DNA from: Siniperca chuatsi
Taxonomy: Eukaryota; Chordata; Actinopteri; Centrarchiformes; Sinipercidae
Direction of reading: 5' to 3'
Assembly (NCBI RefSeq): GCF_020085105.1
Contig: NC_058045.1
Location: forward strand, 21,651,333-21,715,332
DNA: 64,000 bases
In this document: positions 23,145 through 35,600 of the stretch, piece after piece
How positions within the stretch are numbered: the stretch's first letter is position 1
Layout of the letters: each line of letters starts with the position of its first letter
Program-made: the position numbers and the translations under genes
The notes under the pieces: generated by a model
Database searches by the model: none
What the model saw: the letters and a program-made list of their open reading frames with translations, nothing else
What the model was told of the DNA's origin: nothing

Positions 23145-26100
23145 GAGGTCCTGCACCTCGGTCCACACGAGAGAATAAAGCTAGTTACAGCTCAGGGAGG
23201 GGACTTTTATCATACTGGCCCATGCAAATAGCACAACAATGGAGTGCAGCAGAGTTGAGCCGTGTAGCCTCTTGTGAGTCAATGTGGCTGATAAGGTGCC
23301 TCCCCACGGACTGTGGCTTTCCAGCCACTGAAAACCTATTGTGTCAATGTGAAAGAACTAATGAGAGGGAATGCAAACGCTAATGAGTTTTTATTCAACC
23401 ATGATCAGGTGTAGTTACATTTAGTTAATAGAGCAGTCAAAATTTGAATTGGGTCTAATCAACAACGAGTTAATTAGTGTAAAATGTGTGTGTATTTTCT
23501 GATCACCACTATAACATGCAAACATGAAATGTTGTAAGATGCAGAAAAAACATTTATTTTATGATTAATTTCTTAATAACAGCTGTATTTCATATTATTT
23601 GAACTTTACTTGTGTTCCTTTTTATAATCAAACTAACTCAAGAAACAGATATTAATACCGTCGGCAGATGTTTATGAATTGCTCAACCTTATTTAAAACA
23701 TAAAATTTGTGTTTTAAGTCAAATTATTAATATAGCCATGTTATAACACTTCATGCTATGTGTTAAATCAGCTTGGGCTTATTTTCTGGCTGAATGACAG
23801 CATCAAAGATGCATGACTACAAGTGTAAGTCTTTGCTATTACAAAGAAATGTATTTAATTCTGTTTATTCTGTCCTGTACATTAACTATTTGCACCTCTG
23901 GCCTTTCACACATTGAGGTAAGACAATGTGTGATAACAGCAAAATAACATGATGAGCCACAAAGGAGTAGAGTTATTTGGCAAAATGTTACTCACCAGCC
24001 GAAGAAGCAAAGTTCAAAAGGTCCATCTACACACTCGCATTGCTGAAAATTGAGCATCTAATCTATTTTAAAGGCTGCTCACCCTCTTTATCCAATCAAC
24101 CCACTCCACTCACTTGCAGAGCATATCTGCACTGACTCCTTTGACCACCTGCTTCAACTCTATGCTCAAGAGGCTGACTATTTTTTTATCCTGCTTCTTT
24201 TTGTGTCTCCTGTTCCCTCCTCTCTTATTTAGCCCACCTCCTCTGCATCCCTCCCATTATTCTCCCTCCCTCCCTCTCTTCTGTGCCTCAGTCTGTAAGT
24301 TGGGAATTGGGAAAATCCCAAAGCACTTGAGGAATCATGTCGCTTTCTGTCTGTATCGGTCTCAAAAAATGACTCATTTCTGTTTTACCCTCAAGATTTT
24401 GTCTGAAAGACAACATTCAGACCAAACCTAAAACCTTGACCTGAAATATAGAACAGAGACACACACTCACCTGTGTTGTATAATAGGAGCACAACATGCA
24501 GTTAGGAGACAAAGAATGAATTCATATCATCTAACAACCCCATACTGAGGCCACTCCCCCATCCCTTCTCCCTCTATCTATAACCACTCCCTAAAAGTTC
24601 TGTATTATACCCGCTGACCCAGTATCATGTTCAGCTGCCTATCAGGGCAGGGGCAGCTCTCCCACCCTCTCTCATTACCTCCCTCCTTGCAGCCCAGTCT
24701 CCCAGCTCATACTCCTGCATGACCGCTTGTCCATGGACTGCTTTAACTCTTTTCCTGGTTCACCAGCTCAGCCAGCAATAAGCCTATTTGAGTAGACACG
24801 TACATGCACACACGTGCAGACATACACCTACAATTGCTCATGTACACACACGCACACACACACACTATCACTCCACCCCCGGCTTGCTGCCATGTCTGTA
24901 CCCCACGCCTGGAGACCAAGACCAACCCTCTATAGAAAAGCTTTTAATTAGATAACAGTGAGAGGAAGAAAAAAAAGTGGAGCGGAGGGAGATCTAAAAT
25001 GGGGAGGGTGGTTAGTAGTGGGTGGGTGGGGGTGTTGAGTAATGTCATTAGACTACGGCTGGCTTTAAGGAATCTCCATTTCTGGAGCCCAGAGGCAGAT
25101 CAATATGAAGACAGAGTGCAGAGAATGGCTGCTGGCAGCACTTCCTCCTCCTGCAACAGAAGCGGCTCGCCTGGAATTAAGAGAATTCTGAAAATCCCAT
25201 TTTGGAGAAAGGCCGGGCCTCACTCACTCATATCAGCTTGGACCTCTATGTCTTGACTTACCGAATATGTCTTACTCTTCATGAATCTTTTGTTCAGATA
25301 AATTCGGAACAAGCACACACAAAACTAACAACGCCCTTTCTTAGATAAAAAGGTATATTATCTCATTGGTGTGCAATTACCCACCCCAAGTACAAATATG
25401 CATGTCTCGAACACACACCCTCCTAGTAGCCTAATGAGTAACTAGGAATGGAAAACGCCAAAGAGGGTTTTCATTGTGTCAGTCCAGGAGAACTGTATGA
25501 AAGTAAGAATAATGAGGTATACTGTGAAAAAAACGGAGGCTGCAGCCAAAACCCCCCAAAACCTCAAGTTCCACACATACCAGACACTTACTTTCCCGAA
25601 CCAGCTGACAGCTCTTTCTACAAATGGCTCTGTTACTACATAAAACGATACTGCGCCAAAACCTTACACATCTTCAACCTTTTTGATGTCCTGCATTGAT
25701 GTTTCTATTGTTTTACATGGTGTGTGTGCGCTTGACTACAGCTTAAGGCCAAAGATGCATGAGCACTCTATGCAGGCAAAGAAGGTTTTAATTCCATGGT
25801 AGCCTTTTCCACACACCCGGCTTCTCCAGTGCTGGCCAAACCCAACATGCCCATAATAAACTATGACACAGAGCTCTCTGCTTTGACAAACCAAGGAAAC
25901 CAAAACAGTGTGTCAGAAATAGAGCTCAAGGGCCACTACTCTTGGTATAGCAGCAGGGACCCAATAAAGCCTAAATGTCACCCACATTATACACCCACAT
26001 TATACATAGCACGAAGGATGAGATGGGAAGGATCAATCACTCATTGTGTGTTTCCACAGCAAATTAACCTTTAAGTAAATACGTGACACCGATGCTTAAA

Positions 26101-27629
26101 CACAGAGCTTCTATAGCTTTTAACATGTAGCGCCTTCAGGATTAGCAATACTCCAATGACCATCTAAGAGCACCAGTTAACATTCTCCAGGAGTTATCCA
26201 TACTAGGTCATAACATACTTGGTCCAAGACTTTTCTATATAGTCCCCTAAGGCTAAAGAATCCCATCAGTGTTTACTTACACAGAGCCATCTGTTGCACA
26301 TTGTCACAGCTGCCACAGTATCATAAATAATGAAAATTCAATTATGAATCGATCCATAAAGCCGCGCTAAGAGGCACATATGATGTTACAACCCCTTTAG
26401 GATCAATCATACTTTGCCTAAGACTGCTTTACACATGTTTGTTCCTGCTTCTGAGAAGAGAAGATGAACAAAGCAACAAGTTCACTGAAGTTTGTAGGGT
26501 TTTTCCTACATACCAAATTTCACAACTAACACATGCAACACTTTTTTAACTCCTTAATAAAAAATTGACATGTGTCGTTGAGAAATGCAGGGATTTCCCC
26601 AGATAATGTAGTTTCCACTGTGCTATGAGTGCACCACTTTCTAGCATTACCACATGCTAATATTAAAAAGTTAGATGTGTTACCTAAGTCCACAATTGAA
26701 GTGACCTCTAATGTATAATTTTATCAAAATATCTTACAAACGACAACATTACATTTACCGTGTGAATGGCCTGTTCCTGGAACAAATCTCGATTTCATTT
26801 TTTTACTGCTTTTATTATAACAAGTCTGCCACAGGGGATTTTTCAAATGGAACTGAAATGACGAACCACCAGCCTTCGACCACATAAAATCACCAAGCAA
26901 ATAAATGGGAATACACCACGTAAAAAAAGCTATTTTTTCTCTTTTCCTAGTGACTTTTATATGACAATTTTACAGATTAAATGAACGTCCGTTACATTCA
27001 AGTCCTTGCCAAACAAGTTCACACAACGCTAATTAAGCCTATCAGGTAAATCTGTCTGTATTTGACAGTATATGGAATTTTTAAATCTGATGTCTGTGGC
27101 GACATTCCCACGCTGGTGCAGGGGTAATGATGTGTTTTACGCCAACCAGCAATGACTGGTTTGGTTTTGATTTGATTTTGTTTGCCAGAGCAGAAGCGGG
27201 GAGCAACCCAGAGCCACATAGAGAGCTCCTTTGTCTTTAGGAGGAACTCTCATTCTGTAGTTCTTCCCAGCTGCTAATGGAAAGAAGACACTGGCTTTGC
27301 ACTCAGCACGTGGATGGTGGATTTGTGGTATTGGGATACCAGCATAGAAGTGTCAAAAATGTGTAATGTTGCCTTGTCTTGTACCAACAGTTGCAAGGCA
27401 CTGTAAATTATTTATCAAACAGACTGAACTATTTCTTTGAGATAGAAAAAAATGTGACTTAAGCAAGGGCCATGCCATGATATCCTTTATAGTGTGACCA
27501 TTGTATACGTACACAATTTTTATTTTATTTTTTTAAATTGTATAACACGCAATTTTGATGCTGAAACAATACATTGTTTAGCCCCCAGTAGCTATATTTC
27601 AGAACAATAAGCCACGTAACCAGGTCTCA
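23141..27629. other. Non-coding interval
   Basis: About 4.5 kb with only short open frames and no recognisable domain, RNA gene or transposon end. A CA/CG-rich patch (24795-24865) and a pyrimidine-rich stretch (24220-24290) are the only compositional features. Confidence 0.55.
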
Positions 27630-27960
27630 TTTACACTGCAAGTTCGTTCCTGACCGCTAGGAAGAAGACACCAGTGGAGTTATTCAGCCTTCAATACGGA
27701 CGTGGATGCCCTCAGCTGTGGACTTGCACACAGACAGTGGACGTGCTTCTATACATACGACAATCGGGCGTCTGTGTACGCAGCCCAGTTCCACACATCT
27801 TCCATCTCAGGACAGCTAGAAGAAGAGTTATGTTGTTTGTTGTATTTGGCTGAACAACAAGAAATAGTACAACAAAGAAAATGGTGTCTGCAAGCAATTA
27901 ATGAGAATAGGACCAAGGACGGGGCATACAGTATATAAATACATACAGTACACGAAAACA
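27630..27960 (+). mobile_element. PIF/Harbinger transposase N-terminal fragment
   Basis: The frame 27702-27938 ends in an Ala-Glu-Gln-rich helix followed by QRKWCLQAINENRTKDGAYS. This resembles the conserved N-terminal pattern of teleost Harbinger transposases (a run of Leu/Glu, Arg-Lys-Trp, then a Pro/Ala-Ile-Asn-x2-Arg-x3-Gly-x-Tyr/Phe block). The DDE catalytic domain is not found downstream, so this is a truncated copy. Assignment rests on pattern memory, not alignment. Confidence 0.45.
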
Positions 27961-29539
27961 AGCATCCAGTTTGCTTTTCTTGCACATCTAGTGCGTACAG
28001 TACGATCCAGCACAGGGGGACCCACGCGGACCTGCAGATGTGGCAGGCATCGATTGGCTTTTACAGTGTTGATGTGATTCCTTAAAATAAAAGGCACGTG
28101 AGCAAACTTAAAAATACTTAAAGGAAATAGTAGTATAGAGTCACTGGGTGAATTGTAGGAAGTTGAGGGCTGAGAGACATTACAGATAGAGGAAATGGTG
28201 CCAGGGAGGCTCCTCCAGCTGTTTTTCAAGAAACTAGAAACACCAAGGTCATGAACCTTCCAGCTGCATGGATACAGTTAATACAGCAGCGCATAGAGGA
28301 CTGACAGACATGAGGACAGAAGGACATCAACAGGTCCATCTCCCTTTTCCAGCTGTTGTCAGAGCAGGAGTGCCCCCAAGGCACAATGATTAACGCCTCA
28401 GTCAAATGCTACACAAACCAGATGGTAAAGATGGAAGAGAAAGGCAAAGTCCTCTCTCCCCCTCTCTAACTAGTAGTATACACAGGAAGGCATGACACAC
28501 ACCATGACCCTCCACATATGCTTAATCTTGTGCAGTGGAATTGTAATCATATTTAATGTAGCCTTTCCTTCAGAAACATCAAAACAGCAGCATAAAAACA
28601 CAAAAGGAAGGGTTTTACAACATTACTATCTTTGTGTGCCCAACCCATAGATGCAGACTAAAAGGCGGAAGGCTACTCCGGGCTTTCTGGGAAAAAGAAG
28701 AAATGTCAATCATCAGCTCTATAAGACGAAAAGCCTGCCAACAAAAAAACATGTAATCAAGACAAATAGTTCCTTCCTTCATTTTAATCATGTCCTCTGA
28801 ACCTTGGATGGAACTCTTGATATTGAAAACCCCAAACAAGTACAGAAACAGGACATGGTTTACTGTCAACTAACAAAAATTCCATCCATCCATCATTAGA
28901 TGGAATTAGAAGCCTTTTCACATATATGTGTGCTGTAGGGACCGTCAGGCACCCTAAGCCTTCTGTAGGCAACATTTCTGACAAAACACTGAACTGGCAG
29001 GAGCAGGCATTAAAGCACTCACACACATATTGACTCAAATCATAAGCTTGATCCTTTCACAAGGCACAGAGCATCTCACATATCAAAGGACCCCCTCAAA
29101 CACTCAATAGCATCCCTTTCAGCTTGCTACATGAAAGAGAACACTGTGGTGTCTTATAATATGCTGTTTTCCCATTCACAGAGCCAAACTTCAAAGAGGG
29201 CTAAATCAAGTTGGAAGCCTTTCACTGTCCCCTTGGCTTGATGGTTCCTGGTAGTTTCAGTAAGAAATTATCAGGAGGTGGCAGCAGGGTCATTCATTAT
29301 TTGGCACACTAAACGCTTTACCAGATTTGCTCTTTCTAGATCTGCCACTTTACACACTCCCTGGGGCTTCTGTGAGAGTGTCAAAGAGAGAGTGTGAATA
29401 TGTATTGCAAACATCTGGCCAAGTCTTTATCACCATGGGAAAATGTCTAAGGACAAGCCTGTGTTATCCCTGCTCCAGGGCCCATACTTGTCTCATCTGG
29501 ACTTCAACTATGGTTTAGTAGCCACATCAAACTCTCAAA
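27961..29539. other. Non-coding interval
   Basis: No recognisable gene. Small frames on both strands have no known motifs. Confidence 0.55.
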
Positions 29540-29779
29540 GTAGTGTTTCTCATTTATTGTACATATCCATCAGTATACTTCTGTTTATAGTAATGCCATC
29601 TGTATATAATGTCCATAGTACCGCTCGTAAAATATTTTCATAATACTGCTCTATCCTGCATTTATGCACACACTTTATATCCTGCACTTGCTTATTGCAC
29701 TTCTGGTTAGACCTAAACTGCATTTCGTTGCCTTGTACATGTACATGTGTAATGACAATAAAGTTGAATCTAATCTTAT
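29540..29779 (+). mobile_element. 3' tail of a teleost LINE
   Basis: The segment ends CTGCATTTCGTTGCCTTGTA, then CATGTGTAATGACAATAAAG and TTGAATCTAATCT. This CATTTCGTT…AATAAAGTTGAATCTAAT tail is a familiar 3' terminus of truncated non-LTR elements in fish genomes. Only the untranslated tail is present, with its own AATAAA. Exact clade not determined. Confidence 0.6.
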
Positions 29780-30191
29780 GGGCAATTATGGAAAAGCGAT
29801 AGGCCCATTTGCCGTCTGTCCTCCACCTTTCGTGAGAGCTGGACCTGAGGCTGTTTTGCCTTCAATGCCAAATTTTATCGAAATCACAATATGGCCTACT
29901 GCAACTTTTAAATCACAGGAGAGGCAATATGTGTTAGGTGAAAGGCGCATCAAAATACCATTTTAAATTAAATATTGTTGTGCTGCAGAGATGTCCTGGC
30001 CGACACATCATATTCTACAGACTTAAGAAAACATTTTTGTTTGGTACAGATCCCCACAAAAATCAAACTATAAATCACTTTAGTATGTTTTTCAATTATA
30101 TCATTCCCTCTAATACCGCAAATCATATCGCAATTGCAATATCACTCAAAATAATCGCAATTAGATATTTTTTCAAAATCGTTCAGCCCTA
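29780..30191. repeat. MITE-type repeat with GTTCAGCCCTA terminus
   Basis: The right end …CAATTAGATATTTTTTCAAA and ATCGTTCAGCCCTA matches the terminal inverted repeat of the element at 6605-6966. The body has repeated ATTGCAAT/AATCGCAA words. The left end could not be located, so the start is approximate. Confidence 0.5.
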
Positions 30192-33150
30192 CCATTCTAG
30201 CAACGAGTAACTTGGTTTTTGTCAAAAGCACTTAGGTAGAGTTGACAAAGGAGAATCTAGGCTTACATTCAACAACTCTTCCAAGAACCAAAGGCAAGGT
30301 CCTGATATGAAGATAACATGTATTCATTCTAAAAACATGGATCTGCGATCAGTACCATTCTTATTCTGAACTTGTTTGACGAAAGGAATTACATATACTT
30401 CACAAGGGTACAGGTTCACTTAAAAGAGTACTCTAACATTGTCGGACTCACAACGCACAGTTTTTCAAAAGGATCAAAATCTATGCTGCAGAACCAGAGC
30501 AAACCTGCCGCCTACATTAGCCCCAATGCAACTCGACCGCCAATAGTTTTGTCAGCGATACGGGTGTGTTTTGCTAGTAGCAGCTAATGTAGCCTCGAGC
30601 TGCTAGCCTCAAGCAGAGATGAGGAGCGGGATACAGAGGTCTGGTAAGCTCACTTATTTCTAACTCCACACACCATCAGATTTTTTCCATTTTCAAACTT
30701 GGAGTCTTGTCATCACTTCAGAGCCACAAGAGGCTTAATACAACTTTTTTCACATATGCACGAGTACTCCCCAGGACCTTTAAAACACACTTTGATGTGT
30801 AAAATAGGTGGAGTTCCCCTTTAAAGGGCACAGTAGCAACTATACTATCAGCCCTAGTAAAGTCACACAAGGACAGTCCTGATTCTGTGTGAGGTAGAGC
30901 CAAGGCATTGGTGATGTGAGGGTTAAAAGAGGAAAAAAGGCGCAGGATGGACCCACACTTGCGGCGCAATTGCATATGACGTCAATGGAAAGACGTGAGT
31001 GGACACCAGTACTCCCGTGCAGCGCAAAATTAGGCAAAGTCGTGCGAGTTGAAAATGTTTAAACTTGACCAAATATCTGCACCTATCCCAAGGCTTTATG
31101 ACTCCAATTTATGAATGAACAAAGATGAGAGGAAATAGGAGATAGACTGGAGCAGAGTAACAGAAAGAGCTGAAGTTCCTGGTGTTGGATCAGTCAGAGG
31201 CTCTTTGAGGCGAAAAAAAAAAAACCCACGGAACTGCATAAAAACTCCAGTGGTCAAATTTGCCTGACAAAAATTTGCTTCAAATTCTGTCTGAAAACAC
31301 CTTCAGAGTTCTAAACCAAAAGTTACAAAGTTTTGGATACTGATTCTTACATGACAGTTGCAGTGATCAGTGTGGTATCCTTCCATCATCTATTCTTGTG
31401 TTTCACAATGACAGGAGAAAAATAAACATCAGAAGAGACAGACAGTTGCTTTTGCCAGCCATACCAAATCACTCATATACTTATATATTCCCATCATTTA
31501 CTAAATGGTTCTGTTTTTAGAAAGTGCTGTGCAGTTGGCATATTTCACCCATTGTGTTACAGTGCATTTAGGATTGAATAACAAAAATACAGGGCAGCGA
31601 ATTAGGATTAAAGAGAAAAGCAGTTGGCCAAGCAAACCACTAGAGAACTGAACCAGAGCCAACACACCCACACACTTTGGCACAGAGCGATTTCATGCCA
31701 AACTGAAGAGAAGACATGTCTTTATTCAGACTAGATATTAAAAAGAACACATAACCTAGATGCCTAAATTAAATATGCCTTCACCCTTTCGCACCAATTA
31801 AAATTAGCCATGATCCCAGGAGTCCCAAGAGGACTCTGATCCTGACAGAATCTCTGCCACGCAGTCAGACTGTCAGAGGACTTGAACGAGTGAGTCTAAC
31901 TTTCATGATGCCACAGGACAAGAGAGGTGTTAGTATGTTGTTCCATATCTAAAAAACAGATAATAGATATTTCACAAATGCTGAATTAACTCAAAGTGGA
32001 ACAAATGAATGAATTGAAGTTTCAGTCATATCCCTCTTGGATCAAAATCCTCCTTGTCGTAACAAAAAAGGAAACTGGCTGGTACAATTCCCAGCAACAA
32101 CTGTGAGAAAGTGGCCATAATGTCAGAAACAATGAAAAAGCTGAATGATAACAATGTCACAGAGGTGACATTCCTTGGTGGTAGGGTGGCTGTCATCTTT
32201 TCTTTAAGCTTTGGCCCATTAGGGGAGCCTGTAAGCGGTCTTTCTGTCTGGCCCAGCTGGCTGCGGAGCACTATTACAGGGAAACAGTTTGGACTTTGAC
32301 CCCGCAGCCTGCAGAGAGCTGGGAAAAACTTTTGCGCTCCTCTGCTTCCCGTCAATGAGAGATCCAGGAACCAGCCACGTTGCTTAATATTCAGCCCTTT
32401 CCCCCGCTGTTTGTGAGTTGTGGTGGTCTAATAATGTGCATTCAAGTCCTTGCAAGATTTTCCCAGTCTGGGAGCAGGTGTTGTGTTGCTTTTGATTGGT
32501 GGTTGTTGTCCTCCGGGGAAAAACATACAGAACACAAAATATATAACACTTTTTCCCCCCCATCAACTTTCTTTTACCATTACCATTTCTCTCCCCCCTC
32601 CTGTTTCAACAAATGAGCTCACTGTTTTTACAATGATTAGCGATTGAGGGACACATTGAGTTCAGCAGTAAATGTACAAGGCTCAAGCGGTTTGAATATT
32701 TGCCTAAAAGATAACAAAATACACCACGCAGATCAGAGAAATGAACTCCTGCTAAATTGGAGTTCACGCGGAGACAAAGGAAATAGAGGCAGCCAGCATG
32801 GATTCTGTCAATATAAAGCCGACAGCTCAAATTACATGAAACCCCAAAGCAATTGGTCCAATTTAAGTGGAGACAAGGTTCCATCTCATTTTCTGCAGAC
32901 AGAAAATCAAAAAAGTAAATATTACTTTTTGTAGGCGCAGCAACAACTAGGATAAATCTCCCATGACACAACAAAAACTACGGAAACACACAGTTTAGGC
33001 CATGAAAGCGCCACAACTAATCTGACTAAACTATGACATGAAAGTTTAAACCTGAAAGCAATGTAAAGAAACTGGATTGTCATGAGAGCCATAAAATTGT
33101 GCCTTCCCACTGAAGTGATGTGAGAGACAACCATTGTACAGATCACATAC
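30192..33150. other. Non-coding interval, probably repeat-derived in part
   Basis: The block 30560-30830 (GCTAATGTAGCCTCGAGCTG, AGATGAGGAGCGGG, GTAAAATAGGTGGAGTTCCC) looks like an interspersed fish repeat, but no second copy is obvious here. The rest is non-coding. Confidence 0.45.
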
Positions 33151-33314
33151 CTGTGATTGTTCATGGCTGCACATGATACCAGAGCGACAGCAGCACACAA
33201 TGCTTTGAAGAGGATGCAGAGCCTAGGAGAAAGAACCCTTCCAGCAAAAGCTATTCGGGCCCTCCCCATTAGGAAGAGGTAGCTAAAAATCATACCCACC
33301 ACATAATCCACCAC
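33151..33314 (-). other. Candidate orphan exon, hydrophobic ORF
   Basis: On the minus strand a T8 run and GAAGACAG acceptor precede 164 nt of open frame that stops at a strong CACAG/GTATGT donor. The translation (VVDYVVGMIFSYLFLMGRAR, then IAFAGRV…RLCILFKALCAAVALVSCAA) looks like two membrane segments separated by basic loops. No family was recognised and no partner exon with a compatible frame was found, including the 35.4-kb candidate. Could be a chance ORF or a fragment of an unknown membrane-protein gene. Confidence 0.25.
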
Positions 33315-33508
33315 CTGTCTTCAAAAAAAACATATGCAGGAGCCAAGTGTAATTCATTGAGAATCCAGGTACACATGGAAAGCACAGAGAGCACTCCGAG
33401 CTGGAGATAAACAGCCTACGACTGATTAAAACTGCAAAGCCTTCAGTCTGCCTAAGTAGCTTGGTGTCCTCGACGGTGGGTGATTATCCTGCGCTTGGCT
33501 TGGGGGTG

Positions 33509-33516
33509 TATATAAG
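33509..33516 (+). promoter_or_regulatory. TATA-box-like motif
   Basis: TATATAAG within a G-rich context (GGGGGTGTATATAAGACTG). Resembles a core promoter on the plus strand but no gene follows that I can recognise. Confidence 0.2.
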
Positions 33517-35414
33517 ACTGTCAGAGCAGTTACAGCCAGCCAGCTGGTCTAGCCACAGCATCCTGGGTGAAGAAGCATTTCTATCACTGTGGAGCAGATG
33601 AGCTCTGCAGAGAGCAACGCAAACCCCTCCTGGGGCAACACATAGAAAGTAGGGAGTGCTAATAATGTGGCTGCTCGGTGATCACTAGTTTTACACATAC
33701 CAGCAGGGGACACAATGATATTGTGTATCATTTTAAAAGGAAAAAGGTTAGTTTCAGGTTTGTTATAAGCAAAATAAATACTGTCAAGAGAGCTGGCGGT
33801 GCCAACGGGGCTTAAGAGAAGAGTATATTTTCCAGGGTAGAATGAATAACACACTTGAGTGGTCCATGGAGAGGGGAAAGAGGTCTTTGTGTAATGGCAG
33901 AGTCACGGTCATGGTGACAATAAAAGTCCGCCTGTCATGGGTTAGAGCTGTTTAACCTTTTGATCCCCTTCCTTCTTAATGTGGTTTTTGAATCTTGAAC
34001 AGCATGGAAACTTTTAGCTCTTAACTGCAGCTTATAGAGGAGGAGTTTACTTAGTAGAAAATGTAGTTTACATTCCTGACATTGTTTTGTGTAAATATAT
34101 TTTTTTTAAATGTAAAAAGAGGCTTTAGAAAGTGAGACAAAAGTAAGCAAAAAGGATCCATAATGCAAATATGTCAACACTTGTCCACAACAGGGGGGTA
34201 GGGGGTCACAAAAGCTATGCAGTGTCACCTTTTTGAGGATTTCATTTCATATTTTAACTGTGAGCAAATGAAATATTCCAATCCAATAATGGGGTTTTTC
34301 ATTTGTTCTACAAAGATTAGTAATAGGCAGTAACACACAGTTATAGTAGAGGCTATTTCTGGCAAGAATTAATCCAATAATTGAAAACGTGCCAGTCCCT
34401 CTACCAGCTGTTAATGGTGACAGTAAAGAATACATTTGTTCTGGTAGACTACTTGTTTCCAGTGATTATTACAACAGGGAGAGACTCAGTCAGTGTGTAA
34501 TCTGCATAACAAGGAAGTTCAAGTTGGAAATTGTGCAGGAGCAGTCAATGACTCATTCTTCATCTTCAACAACTACTGCTTAAGTGCCTTTGAGCAAGAC
34601 CCCCCTGGTCTAGTAGGAGTTACACGTCCAAACTGGGAGTTCTGGTCGGCTATCAACATAGATGTTTTATTATTAAGCTTTCCTAAATTCTTTCCAATAA
34701 AATAAGTCTTACATGAACAATACACGACGCTTCAGTTGGCTCTCAGACTACAGACAACAACAAGAATCTATCAATGCCACGGCCAGTTGGAAGCGACTTT
34801 CCAAACAGGGTGCCTTGAAACGCCTCCTCCCCCGTACGTATATCCATGTGTCAAAACAGCGGGCTTCTCCCCAACACAGCGCCAAATGTTTACAGCGTTC
34901 AGACGAAGGCTTCAGTGTGGACAGAAAAGGTTATATCGGTCGGTAAGCCCGTAAAGTTATTGCCACCATGGCACTTGGCAACACATCAGTGTGCGGGGGA
35001 GCCTGGTGGCAGAGCTGCAGTCAACGACGCAGAGTGGAAAAACTTCCAGAAAGCACCGTGCTGCTGGACGCTTGCTAACCATACACCTTTCAGTCACAGG
35101 CTCAAACCACACACATCCATTTTCGGCTCAGCTAAATCACTGTTTCTGGCGTCGTATGAATTAAACCAGCGACACACGCCGACGTTTGGGTCGAAATGTA
35201 AACCCGGTGTCTGTGGTTTCGACGCGGTCAACCGTTATAAAGACGCCACACACAATGAATAAGTTTTAACCCACACAGCGACCCATAAGTTACAAAGTAT
35301 CACGTTAAATGTGTCTAATAAACAAGGCTACACACGTGTCATATCTGTAAAGTAAAAAAAAAAATGCATGGTAATATTATTCCAGCGAAGGACCCTCTTA
35401 AGTGTAAACTTCAC
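33517..35414. other. Non-coding interval
   Basis: CpG content rises from about 34730 toward 35600. The overlapping plus-strand frames at 34713-35262 are open mainly because of this composition and show no known domain. Confidence 0.5.
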
Positions 35415-35600
35415 CTTAAGTTGTGAGCAGCTCCGAGAAGTCCATGCAGCAACTTGCTCGCTCCCGACGTACCGCTGTTGCTCAACTTGTGGAGAGCCAG
35501 ACACCCAGCTGTGACAAGCGCTGTCAAGTTAGTCGCAACAACAGCTACAACTTCCGGTCTCAACTTTCGAAATAAACGGACCGAAAGCACTCGCAACGGG
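35415..35600 (-). other. Candidate promoter and untranslated first exon (for slc45a3)
   Basis: CpG-containing sequence with a perfect ETS site (ACCGGAAGTT on the minus strand, 35549-35558), followed in the same orientation by a TTAAG/GTGAAG donor at 35415/35414. No ATG frame crosses the donor usefully: ATGGACTTCTCGGAG reaches TAA three bases before it. A non-coding exon joined to the slc45a3 acceptor at 14869 over a 20.5-kb intron would fit the gene order and strand. The link is inference. Confidence 0.4.

Noticed and set aside
33151..33314. Assignment of the orphan exon to the DRAM/TMEM150 family
   Set aside because: Only a vague resemblance (Ser-Cys-Ala-Ala in a hydrophobic run); not enough to name it.
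34713..35262. Overlapping plus-strand ORFs of 72-138 codons
   Set aside because: Several frames are open at once because of base composition; none has a recognisable domain or a convincing start, and the promoter-like signals nearby point to the minus strand.
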